Made by a program: the position numbers and the translations under genes. A stretch of 64,000 bases of DNA from Uranotaenia lowii (taxonomy: Eukaryota; Arthropoda; Insecta; Diptera; Culicidae). The DNA is taken from positions 115,196,683 through 115,260,682 of the forward strand of contig NC_073693.1 of NCBI RefSeq assembly GCF_029784155.1. The letters are read 5' to 3'. Shown in pieces: positions 1-10,986 of this stretch; the first letter of the stretch is position 1; each line of letters begins with the position of its first letter. Below the pieces are notes generated by a model that had not been told where the DNA came from, did not search any database, and saw only the letters and a list, made by a program, of their open reading frames with translations.

Positions 1-61
1 CAATGGAGATAACCGATAACTTAATGACTTTTCTCAAGTCTTGGTGGCGCCAGGACTAACG

Positions 62-103
62 CTAGAATGCCGCTGGATGTTCAGTCTTCCAGCGGCATTC
101 TAG
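62..103. repeat. Perfect 16-bp inverted repeat, 10-nt loop
   Basis: The stem CTAGAATGCCGCTGGA (62-77) is followed by ten bases and its exact reverse complement (88-103). It sits just upstream of the first recognisable LINE homology. No function is evident; it could be part of the element or a small independent hairpin. Confidence 0.6.
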
Positions 104-284
104 GTCAGCTGTTGAGACAGACAGGACAGATCAGCTCAAATGTTGGACTGAGCATTTCGCGCCTGTTGCATTTATGGCGTCAACTCGGAAGCGCCCTCGC
201 TGGCTGAAAAAGAAGCGGCAATCAAAGCCATGAAATCCATAAAAGCGCCTGGTATCGATTGCATCCCTGCTGAAAAGTTGTAAG

Positions 285-500
285 TCAACCGTGCCTTGTC
301 AGCCGCCATCTGTGGCCTAGAGGATAGCGTTCAAGTCTTCTAAGCCAGCGGTCATGAGATCGAATCTCCGTCACAGCAAACAAGTATTCTTTCTGTGGGC
401 TGGTGGTTCTAGTGTTTGTTAGATGCTAGTCGTAATTTCTTTGAAAGATGTAGACACGCCTTAGAGTTAAGTAAATTAGACCTCTTTGCACCCCGAAGGA
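285..500 (+). mobile_element. Probable tRNA-derived SINE inserted in the LINE
   Basis: LINE homology stops near 284. The next stretch holds a box A-like TGGCCTAGAGG (312-322) and, about 35 bases on, a box B-like GATCGAATC (358-366), the two RNA polymerase III promoter elements of tRNA-derived SINEs. The 3' limit is unclear, and no convincing target duplication was found apart from a short repeat of TAGACCTCTT near 477 and 516. Confidence 0.5.
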
Positions 501-1364
501 TAATTCATCCCTCTGTAGACCTCTTCGAAGAAACATAAAGTTTCATTGAGATTCTAGATATGCGTGTGTTCGTTTCAAATCTTGCACATATTTTTGCTAA
601 CATTCGGGATACTGCAGTATTCCCGGCCGACTCAACGAGTTCCAAGGCCTCTCTCCTGCTAGTGTTCGATGATTTCAAAAAAGCATTCGACCGACTGAAC
701 CATGAACACATCTGGGCTGTACTTAGACGTAAAGGATTTCCAGAGAAACTAGTTCACCTCATCAAAGCACAGTACGAGACATTTTCGTGCAAGAACTAGC
801 ACGACGGTGTCTTGTCCGATTCAATCTCGGTAACTGCTAAAGTAGGACAAGGATGTATTTTAACACCGCTTTTTTTCTCATCGTAATGGATGAGATACTG
901 ACTGGATCGATCAACTGTGCACCGAACCTATGATTGCCGTGGAATTCTTCAACAATGGAGCAACTGAACGAGCTTCATCTGGCAGACTTTATTGTATTAC
1001 TAGTCCAGAGACAACTGGATATGCAGAGCACTCGACGACCTCACCGAAAGCTCCAAGGCAGCTGGTCTCAAAGTCATTGTCGGAAAAATCAAGTCGATGG
1101 AGATCAACACTGCAAATAATAGTCAGACTAGGCCTGACGATGGTACCAAGAAAGACATCGAAACTCGGATCAGGAAAGCCTGATTTGAATTGGGGAGTCT
1201 CCGTAACATCTGGCGCTCACGTTAAATATCTCTACGAATGAAAACTCGAATCTTCAACTCAAACGTCCAATTCGTATTGCATGGCTGATGCACGTATGCG
1301 GTAACGACGCGAAAACTGCTAGTATTTGTGAATTTCTGCATGCGGAATATCATCCGCGCTTGGT

Positions 1365-1610
1365 TGCCTAGCATTTATTTATTTGGTGTTCTGTCTCACG
1401 ACATAATCTGATGAACAATATTCCTCCAATTCACTCGGTTCATGGCAGCCGTTCTCTATCTTCTCGGACATTCCACATTCGCCAGATCCCACTCCACTTG
1501 GTCTAACGACCTCGCTCGTTGTGCCCCTGCTCCTCTCGTTCCTACCGGATTGGCATCGAACACCTGTTTTGCAGGACAGTCGTCTGACATTCTTGCAACA
1601 ATGCCTAGCA
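1365..1610 (-). mobile_element. 5'-truncated RTE-type LINE 3' end with 9-bp target duplication
   Basis: On the minus strand this encodes the C-terminal tail typical of RTE elements (VARMSDDCPAKQVFDANPVG, then an R/L-DQVEWDL stretch). It has one in-frame stop and ends in TAAATAAATAAA. The body (1374-1601) is flanked by TGCCTAGCA at 1365-1373 and 1602-1610. The host LINE reading frame resumes exactly across this duplication (WLPS, then NWIL), so it is a nested insertion. Only the last ~225 bp of the element is present, as expected for target-primed integration with 5' truncation. Confidence 0.88.
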
Positions 1611-1905
1611 ATTGGATCTTAAACGTGGAACCACATTGGCAGTATAATCAAAAGGCGCTAGAAATCGAGTCTCGGGAACGTAATTAAGAATGAATTGGGC
1701 ACACGCTGCGAAGAGATGGAATCCAAAAGGACTTCGAAAGAGTGGCAGACCAGAATCTCGAAGCGGGGTAGCCTAGCTGTTGAAATCCGAACTGTCGACG
1801 AGAACCTTGACTGGGACCAATTGAAGACGCTGGCTCCAGATCGTCAACAGTGGAGGTTCTTTCGCGGTCCTATGCACCGGAGAATCGACGTGGGATCATT
1901 AAGTA

Positions 1906-2569
1906 AACAAAAAAAGGGAATTCATTCGAGTCGTTACGTATAGTTCCGAGCGTGTGTTGTGACAGGCGCGAGTTCCGAATAAGCTATACTGATTGGTACA
2001 CGACGAGCAAAAGTGATGAACATCATTACGAGGCGAGGTCGGACCTCGAGTTGCTAGTGGAGAAGACCTTGAGTTGTTAAAAGGTATGTGTGTTGAACTT
2101 GAGGATTGCGAGGAGAGGTCCGGAGGAGAGGTTATCAGGCCTCGAGTCATCAAGAGGAGCGGTATTGCTGGAAGTGGGTTCGTTAATGAGTATCATCGTG
2201 GAGTGCGCGAGAGGGAGTATGATCTCTCACCATCAAAAGGTAATTCACCTCGAGATGAGACCCAAAGTCAAGGGGCCCAGGTGGAAATAGGCGGTATACG
2301 TGAGTATACCGTGAGTCGTTCTCATGGACACAGAGTACAAAACTGGGATAGCGTAGTGGTTCTCCGTGCGATGGAATACAGTTTGTAAAATGTACAGTGA
2401 ACCTCGCACTCTATCGATGGAGTATCAGTATCCGAATAGTGCTTTTTCCTACTAGTGAAGCCCCGAGGATATGACGACGGTCGAGTAATGAGATCAAAGG
2501 GTCTCTCAAAGGTGCATGTAGTAGGGAGTGCGAGTTCAGGACAAGCACCTCTTGGCCAAACCACCTCCC
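1906..2569. other. Unassigned, moderately GC-rich stretch
   Basis: An open frame runs 2074-2388 on the plus strand (104 codons, charged, Arg/Glu-rich) with another on the minus strand (1899-2153). Neither shows a motif I recognise. Base composition is more like decayed element coding DNA than like the surrounding AT-rich sequence, so this may be a further unidentified transposon remnant. Confidence 0.3.
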
Positions 2570-5469
2570 GATAGATGTTGAAGTTTAAAAAATAAATATT
2601 AGCGCATTATCGTGAATATAACCTCCCTTTTGAAGATTCACTTCGTCGGGGTTATCGGTAAACTATAAATCTATATTATTCTACCATCGAAATCATAGTA
2701 GAAAACTGGGTGCACGGTAACTCGCTGTATTTGAGAAAAAACTTAGTACATCTTTTCGTGTTGTTTAAAAAATCGTTACGTTTTGATTGTGGAACCATCA
2801 GTAGGGTAACTGGGTCCAAAATGCCCAGAGCGGGTAAGATGCGCCATCATCTGTATTTCACTAATCAAACATTTTTCAACATATCTGAAAATACCAGTTT
2901 GTTCTATTTACACTTTTATGTGTTCATAAACATTTGTGGATCTTCTAACAAAAAAAAAAAAAAAAAAAAAAAAATGGTTTGAGAGTTTTTCTTGCAATTT
3001 TTCAACTTTTCTCGTAAGGAATTACGTCAACTAAAAGCAAAACAACCACCTGTCATCTGTTCTAATGATAAACATGGGTCTTTACATTCATCAAAAAACA
3101 AAATATTTCCTAGTTCAATGATTATTTATATTATTTAAGCGAATTTAAATAAAAATGTCGAGTCGGGGCAAAGCGCGCCATGTCCGCTTATCTTTAAGCA
3201 TGTTTCATATTGGCTTAAATTTATGTACAATTTTGAACACATTCCTTTAAACGAAATTTGTAAATTAAATTTGAAAACATAACTTTTATATAAACGGAAA
3301 TATTTGAAACTCCTGAATTTCATAAAGATCAACTTAACTTTTCACAAGAATGTCAGTATATCTGGCAACACTGCACGTAGCAATACATTTTTCAATCAGT
3401 GAAGTAAAATACAAATTTTCAAAACTGTCAGACCCTTTCGCGGGAACTTTAATCAATATACACTTAATAAACGTTCAATGGCGCGATTGGGTACACAGAT
3501 ATGCGCATTATGACCCTACTGAATCTGAAATCCAATTTTCAACCTACTCTTCTAACTTCATTAAATTTGTGGCCTTTTTTGACCTTCCAGTTATTCTAAC
3601 TATCAGATTTAGACAAGAAATAAATCAAACTTCCAAACACAATCGAAAATTAAAGTAAATCTTTTCAAATTTACTTTAAAACAAGGCTTTCCTCTTAACG
3701 TGGGCGTGGGGCCTCTCTTCCCCTATGTTTTTCAAAATACTATGCGCTACCATTTTCCATATAATGAACAGAAAATGCAACACAATTCTTTTGAAAATTT
3801 TCATTCTTTGAAATTAAAAGTCCTTAGTTGATGGTAAAGTTGAAGTTGGTTAAAATTTGAAAGGTTTTCAAACACAATTGAAATCACCTTTAAGCTAAAA
3901 GGATGGCAAAAAAAACTCCACTGAGCAGCCCTTAAAGCATAACAAATCCTTCCCAAGGTTAGCGTGGAGAAAACTTTTCCGGAACTGGGACCATAATTTA
4001 CTGTTAGTAGCCGGGTCGATCTTGGTGAACGGGGGGCCTGGCGACTGGACCACGGCCGTTCGTCCAGCAGGATTCAATGTGCGGGTGGAGACCGGCGGCT
4101 GACCAGTCGGTTGGCCCACTCAGTACATCCTCGGCGAATGGTTGTATTTCCTGTCCAGTCGGTCGAAAAACGCCGCCCGGCTGCTTTAAGTCGAGCTGAA
4201 AACTGTTCCTTGCACGCGTGTTGAGCAGCACTGAAACGCTGAAGGGACATACATCAGCTGTACATGCAAATTGGACGCTGAAATTAATATCACATGCATA
4301 AAGGTTGTGCAAATGTCCTACATTGCAATGGAACTGGCACGGATTGGAAAACTGGGTTGCCACCATATGGGACGAGCACTTGTTCATGGACAATATATTG
4401 TTTGTTGTGGGAAAAGACATTTTTCACTGGGGTATGATATAGCGAAAGTTTCTTTGATTTACAAATAAATGTCTCGGAAAGGTTAATAAATATATCGATT
4501 CATACTGTCCAAGTTATAACAAAAATGTATTCAGTTAATAATTTTTTTTCCTTTTTAATTTCTGTTAACAATTTGATAGAACTTACTTGAAAATGGATAT
4601 TCTAAGCAAAAAACAGTATTACTAGACTTCTGTGTTGTTATAGGAAAATTGTACTTATCGTGTACGTACAAATTTTATTAAACAGTTTCTCTTACTTTTG
4701 TATTCTGCTCATGTATTAAGTAATGCCGCTTTTCATCTCCTTAAATTTGTTTTTTCACAGTTTATGTTGGGTTTTGTTCTAGTCAATATTACTTTCTGTA
4801 TATGTGGAGTGTATATCAAAGTCTGCTACAACAGTGCCACGAATTAAACAAAACTGCTTCAAGAGCAGTATTTACGAGAAGATAGTAGAAGAGAAGACGT
4901 TCATAAGAGAGACACAAACAAGACAACCACGTAGTACGACGACAGTATATGTGTAGTGTTCGCAATACACCAGCAACAAACAAGGATAAATATAATCATA
5001 AACATAAACAAACAAACATACTCAGGATAGAACTAGTCATCGAAGTGTTAAAGTTTCCAGAAAGTAAACATAATTATGTAATTGTTTCTAAAAAGAAATA
5101 CATAGAAATTTGATCGCGCGATTGATTAACTGATACTTTAGTGTGACGTCAGCAGTTTATATTGTATCTTGATGGTAAAGTGTAAGACTACTACCTTAAT
5201 GATTGCTACAACTGTATTGATGGTTAATGACAACTATTCATACGGTAGGCATTTGTTAACTCGTCTTCTGGTATTGTAACTAGTAAAAGTCAGTCTGGTC
5301 AATCCATTAGAGTGTGATTAACCTAGATTACCTTTTCGGAGGAGACGAATTCACAGATTTCTACTCATCAAGGATGTTAGAGAGCCATGCAACTACTACC
5401 AACTGTTGATGATTGAGCTACACTAAGTTGATGAAATACTTAAACTAGAGTTTATATCTATGTACTCAC
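2570..5469. other. Non-coding DNA downstream of the channel exon, probably intron
   Basis: The stretch is AT-rich with no recognised exon. It holds a run of about 24 A at 2950-2973. Related phrases with GCGCCAT occur in opposite orientation near 2848 and 3170, possibly the ends of a decayed inverted-repeat element. A GC-richer island lies at 4010-4215, where a minus-strand frame (4004-4420) is open. That frame has no recognisable domain or clear splice pair, so I leave it uncalled. Confidence 0.4.
5461..5469 (-). other. 5' splice donor of the channel exon
   Basis: On the minus strand the exon ends GATACCG and is followed by GTGAGTACA, a strong donor. The codon is split after its first base (phase 1), so the next exon must begin with two bases completing this glycine-type codon. 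Confidence 0.85.
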
Positions 5470-6313
5470 CGGTATCGACAATGACGTCTATCAGGTCCAT
5501 ACTCTTGGCGAAGGCGTCGCGCAGATTGATATGGTGGAAGCTGACGATGCTTCCCTCCCGTTTGGCACGATCGAGCGCCTCGCGCCTCTTGAGTGCCTTC
5601 TCCCGGCGCATTTGGTTCTTGTAAAACTCAGCGAAATTGTTAACGATGATCGGAATGGGCAATGCGATTACCAGTACGCCGCAAATGCAACACACGGTAC
5701 CAATCACTTTTCCAAGCGGAGTAGTGGGGTAGATGTCCCCGTAGCCAACCGTCGTCATCGTAATTCCCGCCCACCAAAATGTTTCGGGTATAGATATAAA
5801 CTTGGTCTGAGGCTCGTCTTTTTCGGCAAAATATGCGAGAGAGGAAAATATGAGTACGCCCATTGCCAGGAACAACATTAGCAGACCCAGCTCCTTGTAG
5901 GAGTTCCGCAGCGTGAAACCAAGCGACTGCAGGCCCGTGGAATGTCGGGCCAGCTTAAGGATTCGCAGGATGCGCATGATGCGAAAGACTTGCACCACCC
6001 GGCGCACATCCTGGAACTGGTCCGTCGCGTTCTTGTTGGTCTCCAACAGGAACAGGGACACAAAGTAGGGCATTATGGCAAACAGATCGATCACATTGAG
6101 GCCGCCTTTGAAAAATTTCCACTTATCGGGCGACGCACTGAACCGCAGGACGTACTCGAGCGTGAACCAGGTGATGCAAACGGCCTCGACCATCGCTAGC
6201 TCAGGATTGTCCTGGGACGTGCCGTTGTGATCGGATTGCAGGGATGGTAGGGTATTGAGGGTCAAGGCTATCGTCGATAATACTATGAACAGAATTGATA
6301 TCACGGCTATTAC
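5470..6313 (-). CDS. Shab: Shab-type (Kv2) voltage-gated K+ channel, internal exon with S1-S6
   Basis: This exon encodes the membrane core of a tetrameric delayed-rectifier K+ channel of the plasma membrane. It is 844 bp, or 281 codons plus one base. In exon residue numbers: S1 1-20, S2 about 38-60, S3 about 69-90, and S4 103-123 with regularly spaced Arg/Lys ([15 protein letters not shown]). S5 lies at about 141-163. The selectivity filter is TMTTVGYGD (185-193), and S6 (207-227) has the LPIPIIV gate motif. The start of S1 ([20 protein letters not shown]) and the post-S6 stretch ending in [14 protein letters not shown] match the Kv2/Shab subfamily as I know it, rather than Shaker, Shal or Shaw. 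The frame is intact, with no stops. The N-terminal T1 domain and the C-terminal tail are not in this exon. It is the only confident host coding exon in the window. Confidence 0.95.
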
Positions 6314-6327
6314 CTGTAATTGAAGAA
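6314..6327 (-). other. 3' splice acceptor of the channel exon
   Basis: The minus strand reads TTCTTCAATTACAG immediately before GTAATAGCC. This is a pyrimidine-containing tract with AG at the junction, and it gives a phase-0 start to the exon. The open frame continues upstream to 6364 only by chance read-through into the intron. Confidence 0.85.
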
Positions 6328-6482
6328 GGCAACAACAACAGAACGATTGAGCAAAATGCTTCAACTTTTATTTCTAGATTGGTTTGGTTTCAAATCGTGG
6401 CAAAATTTTAAGGTTAACTGCAAATTTGTTGCAAAGCTGTTGATTCATTCTTTGGACGCTTCACCAGTCTGAAATAATCAAA

Positions 6483-7593
6483 CGAATATCGAATATCGAA
6501 TATCGAAAACCGAATATTGAATTTCGAATATCGAATATCGAATATCGAATATCGAATATCGAATATCGAATATCGAATATCGAATATCGAATATCGAATA
6601 TCGAATATCGAATATCGAATATCGAATATCGAATATCGAATAGCGAATATCGAACATCGAATATCTAATGTCGATTATCGAAAATCGAATATCGAATATC
6701 GCATATCACATATCGAATATCGAATATCGAATATCGAATATCCAATATCGAATATTGAATACCGAATATCGAATATCGAATATCGAATATCGAATATCGA
6801 ATAACGAACATTGAATACCGAATACCGAATATCGTATATCGAATATCGAATATCGAATAATGAATATCTAAGATCGCATATCGATTATCGAATATCAAAT
6901 ATCGCATATCACATATCGAATATCGAATACCGAATATCGAATATCGAATATCGAATATCGAATATCGAATATCGAATATCGAATATCGAATATCGAATAT
7001 CGAATATCGAATATCGAATATCGATAATCAAATATCGAATACCGTATATCAAATATCGAATAACGAATATAGAATATCGAATATCGAATATCGAAAATGG
7101 AATATCGAATATCAAATATCAAACATCGAGAACATCGATTATCGAGAATATCGAATATCGAATATTGAATATCGAATTTCGAATATCGAATATCGAATAT
7201 TGAATTTCGAATATCGAATATCGAATATTGAATATTGAATATCGAACATCGAATATCGCATATCGAATAACGAATATCGAATATCAAATATCGAATATCG
7301 AAAATTGCATATCGAATATCGATTATCGAAAACTTCGAATGTCGATTATTGAGAATATCGAATATCGACTATAGAATGTCGAATACAAAACCGCATATCG
7401 ATGATTCGATTATCGAAAATCGTCAATTGATAATCGAAAATCCAAAATAAAATATTGGATATCGAATATCGAACATCGAACATCGAATATCGAATATCTA
7501 AACATTGAATTTCGAATATCCAATGTCCAATATCGAAAATCGAATATTTAATATTGAATACCTTACATCGAAAATCGAATATTGAATATCTAA
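6483..7593. repeat. AATATCG heptanucleotide satellite, becoming degenerate
   Basis: The tandem 7-bp unit GAATATC is nearly pure at 6520-6640 and 6910-7025. Elsewhere it has scattered substitutions, and it is degenerate from about 7340 to 7593. It begins about 170 bp inside the intron upstream of the channel exon. Because 7 is coprime with 3, every frame repeats a 7-residue peptide (such as RISNIEY), so the open frames here are artefacts. The unit contains the palindrome TCGA and is nearly self-complementary. Confidence 0.95.
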
Positions 7594-8691
7594 GATCGAA
7601 AATCGAAAATCGAAAATCGAAAATCGAAAATCGAAAATCGAAAATCGAAAATCGAAAATCGAAAATCGAAAATCGAAAATCGAAAATCGAAAATCGAAAA
7701 TCGAAAATCGAAAATCGAAAATCGAAAATCGAAAATCGAAAATCGAAAATCGAAAATCGAAAATCGAAAATCGAAAATCGAAAATCGAAAATCGAAAATC
7801 GAAAATCGAAAATCGAAAATCGAAAATCGAAAATCGAAAATCGAAAATCGAAAATCGAAAATCGAAAATCGAAAATCGAAAATCGAAAATCGAAAATCGA
7901 AAATCGAAAATCGAAAATCGAAAATCGAAAATCGAAAATCGAAAATCGAAAATCGAAAATCGAAAATCGAAAATCGAAAATTGAAAATCGAAAATCGAAA
8001 ATCGAAAATCGAAAATCGAAAATCGAAAATCGAAAATAAAAAATCAAAAATCGAAAATCGAAAATCGAAAATCGAAAATCGAAAATCGAAAATCGAAAAT
8101 CGAAAATCGAAAATCGAAAATCGAAAATCGAAAATCGAAAATCGAAAATCGAAAATCGAAAATCGAAAATCGAAAATCGAAAGTCGAAAATCGACAATCG
8201 AAAATCGACAATCGAAAATCGAAAATCGAAAATCGAAAATCGAAAACGAAAATCGACAATCGAAAATCGACAATCGAAAATCGACAATCGAAAATCGAAA
8301 ATCGAAAATCGAAAATCGAAAATCGAAAATCGAAAATCGAAAATCGAAAATCGAAAATCGAAAATCGAAAATCGAAAATCGAAAATCGAAAATCGAAAAT
8401 CGAAAATCGAAAATCGAAAATCGAAAATCGAAAATCGAAAATCGAAAATCGAAAATCGAAAATCGAAAATCGAAAATCGAAAATCGAAAATCGAAAATCG
8501 AAAATCGAAAATCGAAAATCGAAAATCGAAAATCGAAAATTGAAAATCGAAAATCGAAAATCGAAAATCGAAAATCGAAAATCGAAAATTGAAAATTGAA
8601 AATCGAAAATTGAAAATTGAAAATCGAAAATCGAAAATCGAAAATCGAAAATCGAAAATCGAAAATCGAAAATCGAAAATCGAAAATCGAT
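7594..8691. repeat. AAAATCG heptanucleotide satellite
   Basis: About 1.1 kb of tandem GAAAATC, one base different from the adjoining GAATATC array. It is strikingly homogeneous, with rare variants: GACAATC units alternate with GAAAATC near 8193-8290, a 1-bp slip lies near 8246, and TTGAAAA variants cluster near 8535-8615. The 453-residue minus-strand open frame (a repeated SIFDFRF) is a consequence of the period and not a gene. Confidence 0.95.
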
Positions 8692-10380
8692 AATTAGGAA
8701 TATACAATTTAGTATGTATTAAAAATTTCTAAATTTCATATTTCAAATTTGGAACCCGAATTTTTGATTTTCTAATTTTAGAAATTTTCATGCTTATCAA
8801 TATTTCACTCTCAATCCGAAAATTTGATATTTAGTTCCAAATTTCGAATTCAGATTGTTGAAATAGAAAATTTGAATTTCGAAGTTATTAACCCGTATCT
8901 CGAAATACGAAGTCTTTATTTTACAAAATTTTAGTTTCCAGTATTTCCTTTTTCCCAAGGATATTTTTGTTGGCTTTAATCGTTTTTAATTTACAAGTTT
9001 GATGAAAACTGGTTTCGAAAAGTCTTTCAGAATGAAACAACAGTGTTTCCAACTTCTAGAGTTTCCATCGAGTTAAGATATCGTTTTTACGTTTGAACTT
9101 TGGTTCATAAGTTCAAAATGTGCTTGGGATGGCACTGAAGTTCAGAAACTAGATAGTGTTCAGAAAGGAGAAATTGGGACAGCGAAAGGTTCAGAAAGGA
9201 AAGAGGTAGAAGAAAGCTATTTTTTCCCAGTCGAAAAAGAAGGTTCGACTTTTGGGTGTTTTTTTTTCATTCGGATAGGTAGGAAAGGCAGAGATTTGTG
9301 GTAGGAAGATTGTGGAAGAATCGAGAGGGGATGCCACAGAGAATGCGAAAGCAATTTTTTTTTCTGTTACTCTATAGGGAGATGATTGGGACAGTAGTGG
9401 AAGCACAGAGATAAGATTCCAAGAATGCATTAGAATGGCGCCAAATATCATTTGCTTTGTGGCGTATCGAAAGGTTAGGTTAGCAATCTTAAAGTAAGAA
9501 CGAACGAAAAGCGCACATTGATTTTTTTTCTCTTTCGCTTTTGGATGGGGGTTTTATTTTCCACAGTTAGTATAGTACATACTGGAAAGCTTCTGAACAT
9601 TGATTTATAAGGATGGATTATATTGTTCTGCTATGTATTTTCTTAGGCCAACGATGAACAAATTGTGGAAGGTTGCACATCAAACTGCTTCCAGATTGAG
9701 AATCGTGAGGATCATTGGGAACAATCATACACATTTTTCTTCAAGGCTTGCGGGATTTACAGGGATCTGGAGCATTTTTTCCTGTTTTGGGAGGTTGTTT
9801 TTTTCTTGGAGGGGCTTACAAATTGGTTAGATTATTGGGGACAGTCTTAGTTGTCAACCGTTCAAGAATTTTTATTTTTTTGCGCAGGGTCTGCAGTCGT
9901 GCTGATCGGATTATTAGAGAGGTTACGTTACGATAAAAATGTGACAAAAAACGCTTATCGATAAAGGCTTTGTTAGTTTTTTCTTTGGCTTACGATTTCG
10001 TGTGCGATTTTTTTTATTGCTTTAGCGCTTAGCTGGTGGATTGATTCTATAGAGCTTCTTAAGGCGCAACATTTGAAATGATTTACATACACATGACGCA
10101 CAAAAAATAGAGCAAAATGTGACATTTACACACACGCACAACGAACGGATTCGTGACATTTTGCTGTTTAGACTCCACTTTTGGAGCCTGAACGCATTGG
10201 GAAATTCTGCTTGATTAATGTTTACAAGACAATGGACGTGGCAAAACGAATCATTAGTAGCTTCAGTTGAATTGATTTGTGCATTATTTTAGAAAATTTT
10301 TGGAGGTCAAAAAACTTAACACAATGTAACAGAAAGAGAAACAAAATTTATGCTGGAATCAAATTAGAAATCAGGACGGG
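8692..10380. other. AT-rich non-coding DNA, nothing recognised
   Basis: No motif, splice-bounded exon or element end was identified. Short poly-T/poly-A runs are common. Small open frames at 9191-9451 and 9600-9936 have no recognisable similarity and biased low-complexity composition. Confidence 0.4.
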
Positions 10381-10385
10381 AAGTA

Positions 10386-10475
10386 ATTATTTATTTATTT
10401 ACATAGTATACCGTCTCACGACATAAATTGACGAACATAAGACGATGACGGGAAACAAATATAAAGCTATTCTAC
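10386..10475 (-). mobile_element. Short LINE 3' end fragment, related to the 1365-1610 insert
   Basis: The sequence TTATTTATTTA is followed by CGTCTCACGACATAAATTGA, closely matching the end of the RTE insert (TTTATTTATTT..GTCTCACGACATAATCTGA). Orientation is minus. No coding part is preserved, and the 5' limit is uncertain. Confidence 0.6.
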
Positions 10476-10986
10476 ACATACATTTTACCTAACGGGAACT
10501 ACATTTAAATAAAATTTAAAGGAAATATCTGTAGAAGTTTCTATGGAGAATAATCATCATTGCTTCAGTCAAACAACACAGCGAAAAGGGCAATTAAAGT
10601 TCTAGAACTGTAAAACAACAACGTTTTTATTGCGTCATAGAAATTTTCAGCAATTAATTTGATGTATTTTTAAGGCTTTTCAAATGAAAATTTAACATTC
10701 TACCACTGAAATATGCTCGTTTCTTAGATACCTTAGTAGGCTTCAACAATAAACTGAAAACTTCATTTTTCCTTCTCTTTCAAGGAAACAGTTAAAAAAA
10801 AAGGAGAATAACAAGTGACATGTATAACCAAAAAGATCACTGAAGGTTCATTAGAAAGCATCTTGGTTTTTAATACGAAAAAGGCACATCATTTGGCAAA
10901 TGTGTTTAATTTAATTATTTCAATAAATTTAACTTTTAATTAAATTTTAACAAATGCGGAGCTCGTATGAGTAACCCACTTTTGAA
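10476..10986. other. AT-rich non-coding DNA, nothing recognised
   Basis: No coding, repeat or element signal was seen between the LINE tail fragment and the 15-bp minisatellite. Confidence 0.4.

Larger units (their letters stand above)
110..1905 (+). mobile_element. Degenerate non-LTR retrotransposon (LINE), reverse transcriptase remnant
   Basis: Translated pieces follow LINE pol order on the plus strand. They are a linker with KAPGIDCIPAEKL (about 235-285), an RT segment with FDDFKKAFDRLNHEHIW and GQGCILTPLFFLIVMDEIL (about 665-900), a catalytic box read as LADF where L/Y-ADD is expected (about 985), then RNIIRAWLPS and NWILNVEPHW in the C-terminal region (1338-1640), and a terminal part to about 1890. 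Stops and frameshifts are frequent, and part of the RT core before 560 is missing or too diverged to read. The clade looks RTE-like but I cannot fix it. The copy is interrupted by a SINE-like stretch (285-500) and by another LINE (1374-1601). It ends near a short A-rich tail. It is non-functional. Confidence 0.75.

Noticed and set aside
477..525. Repeated TAGACCTCTT considered as a target duplication of the SINE-like insert
   Set aside because: The two copies are only 29 bases apart and do not bracket the promoter-bearing part, so coincidence is likely.
4004..4420. 138-codon minus-strand frame downstream of the channel exon, considered as a Shab C-terminal exon
   Set aside because: No recognisable Kv2 tail sequence, and no convincing acceptor/donor pair in the phase required by the 5470 donor.
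6483..8691. CRISPR-like regular repetition
   Set aside because: There are no unique spacers; units are head-to-tail 7-bp repeats in a eukaryotic intron.
7346..8707. A 453-codon open frame repeating SIFDFRF, and its plus-strand mirror frames
   Set aside because: They are translations of the pure 7-bp AAAATCG array. Any frame through it is open, with no domain, start context or splice signal.
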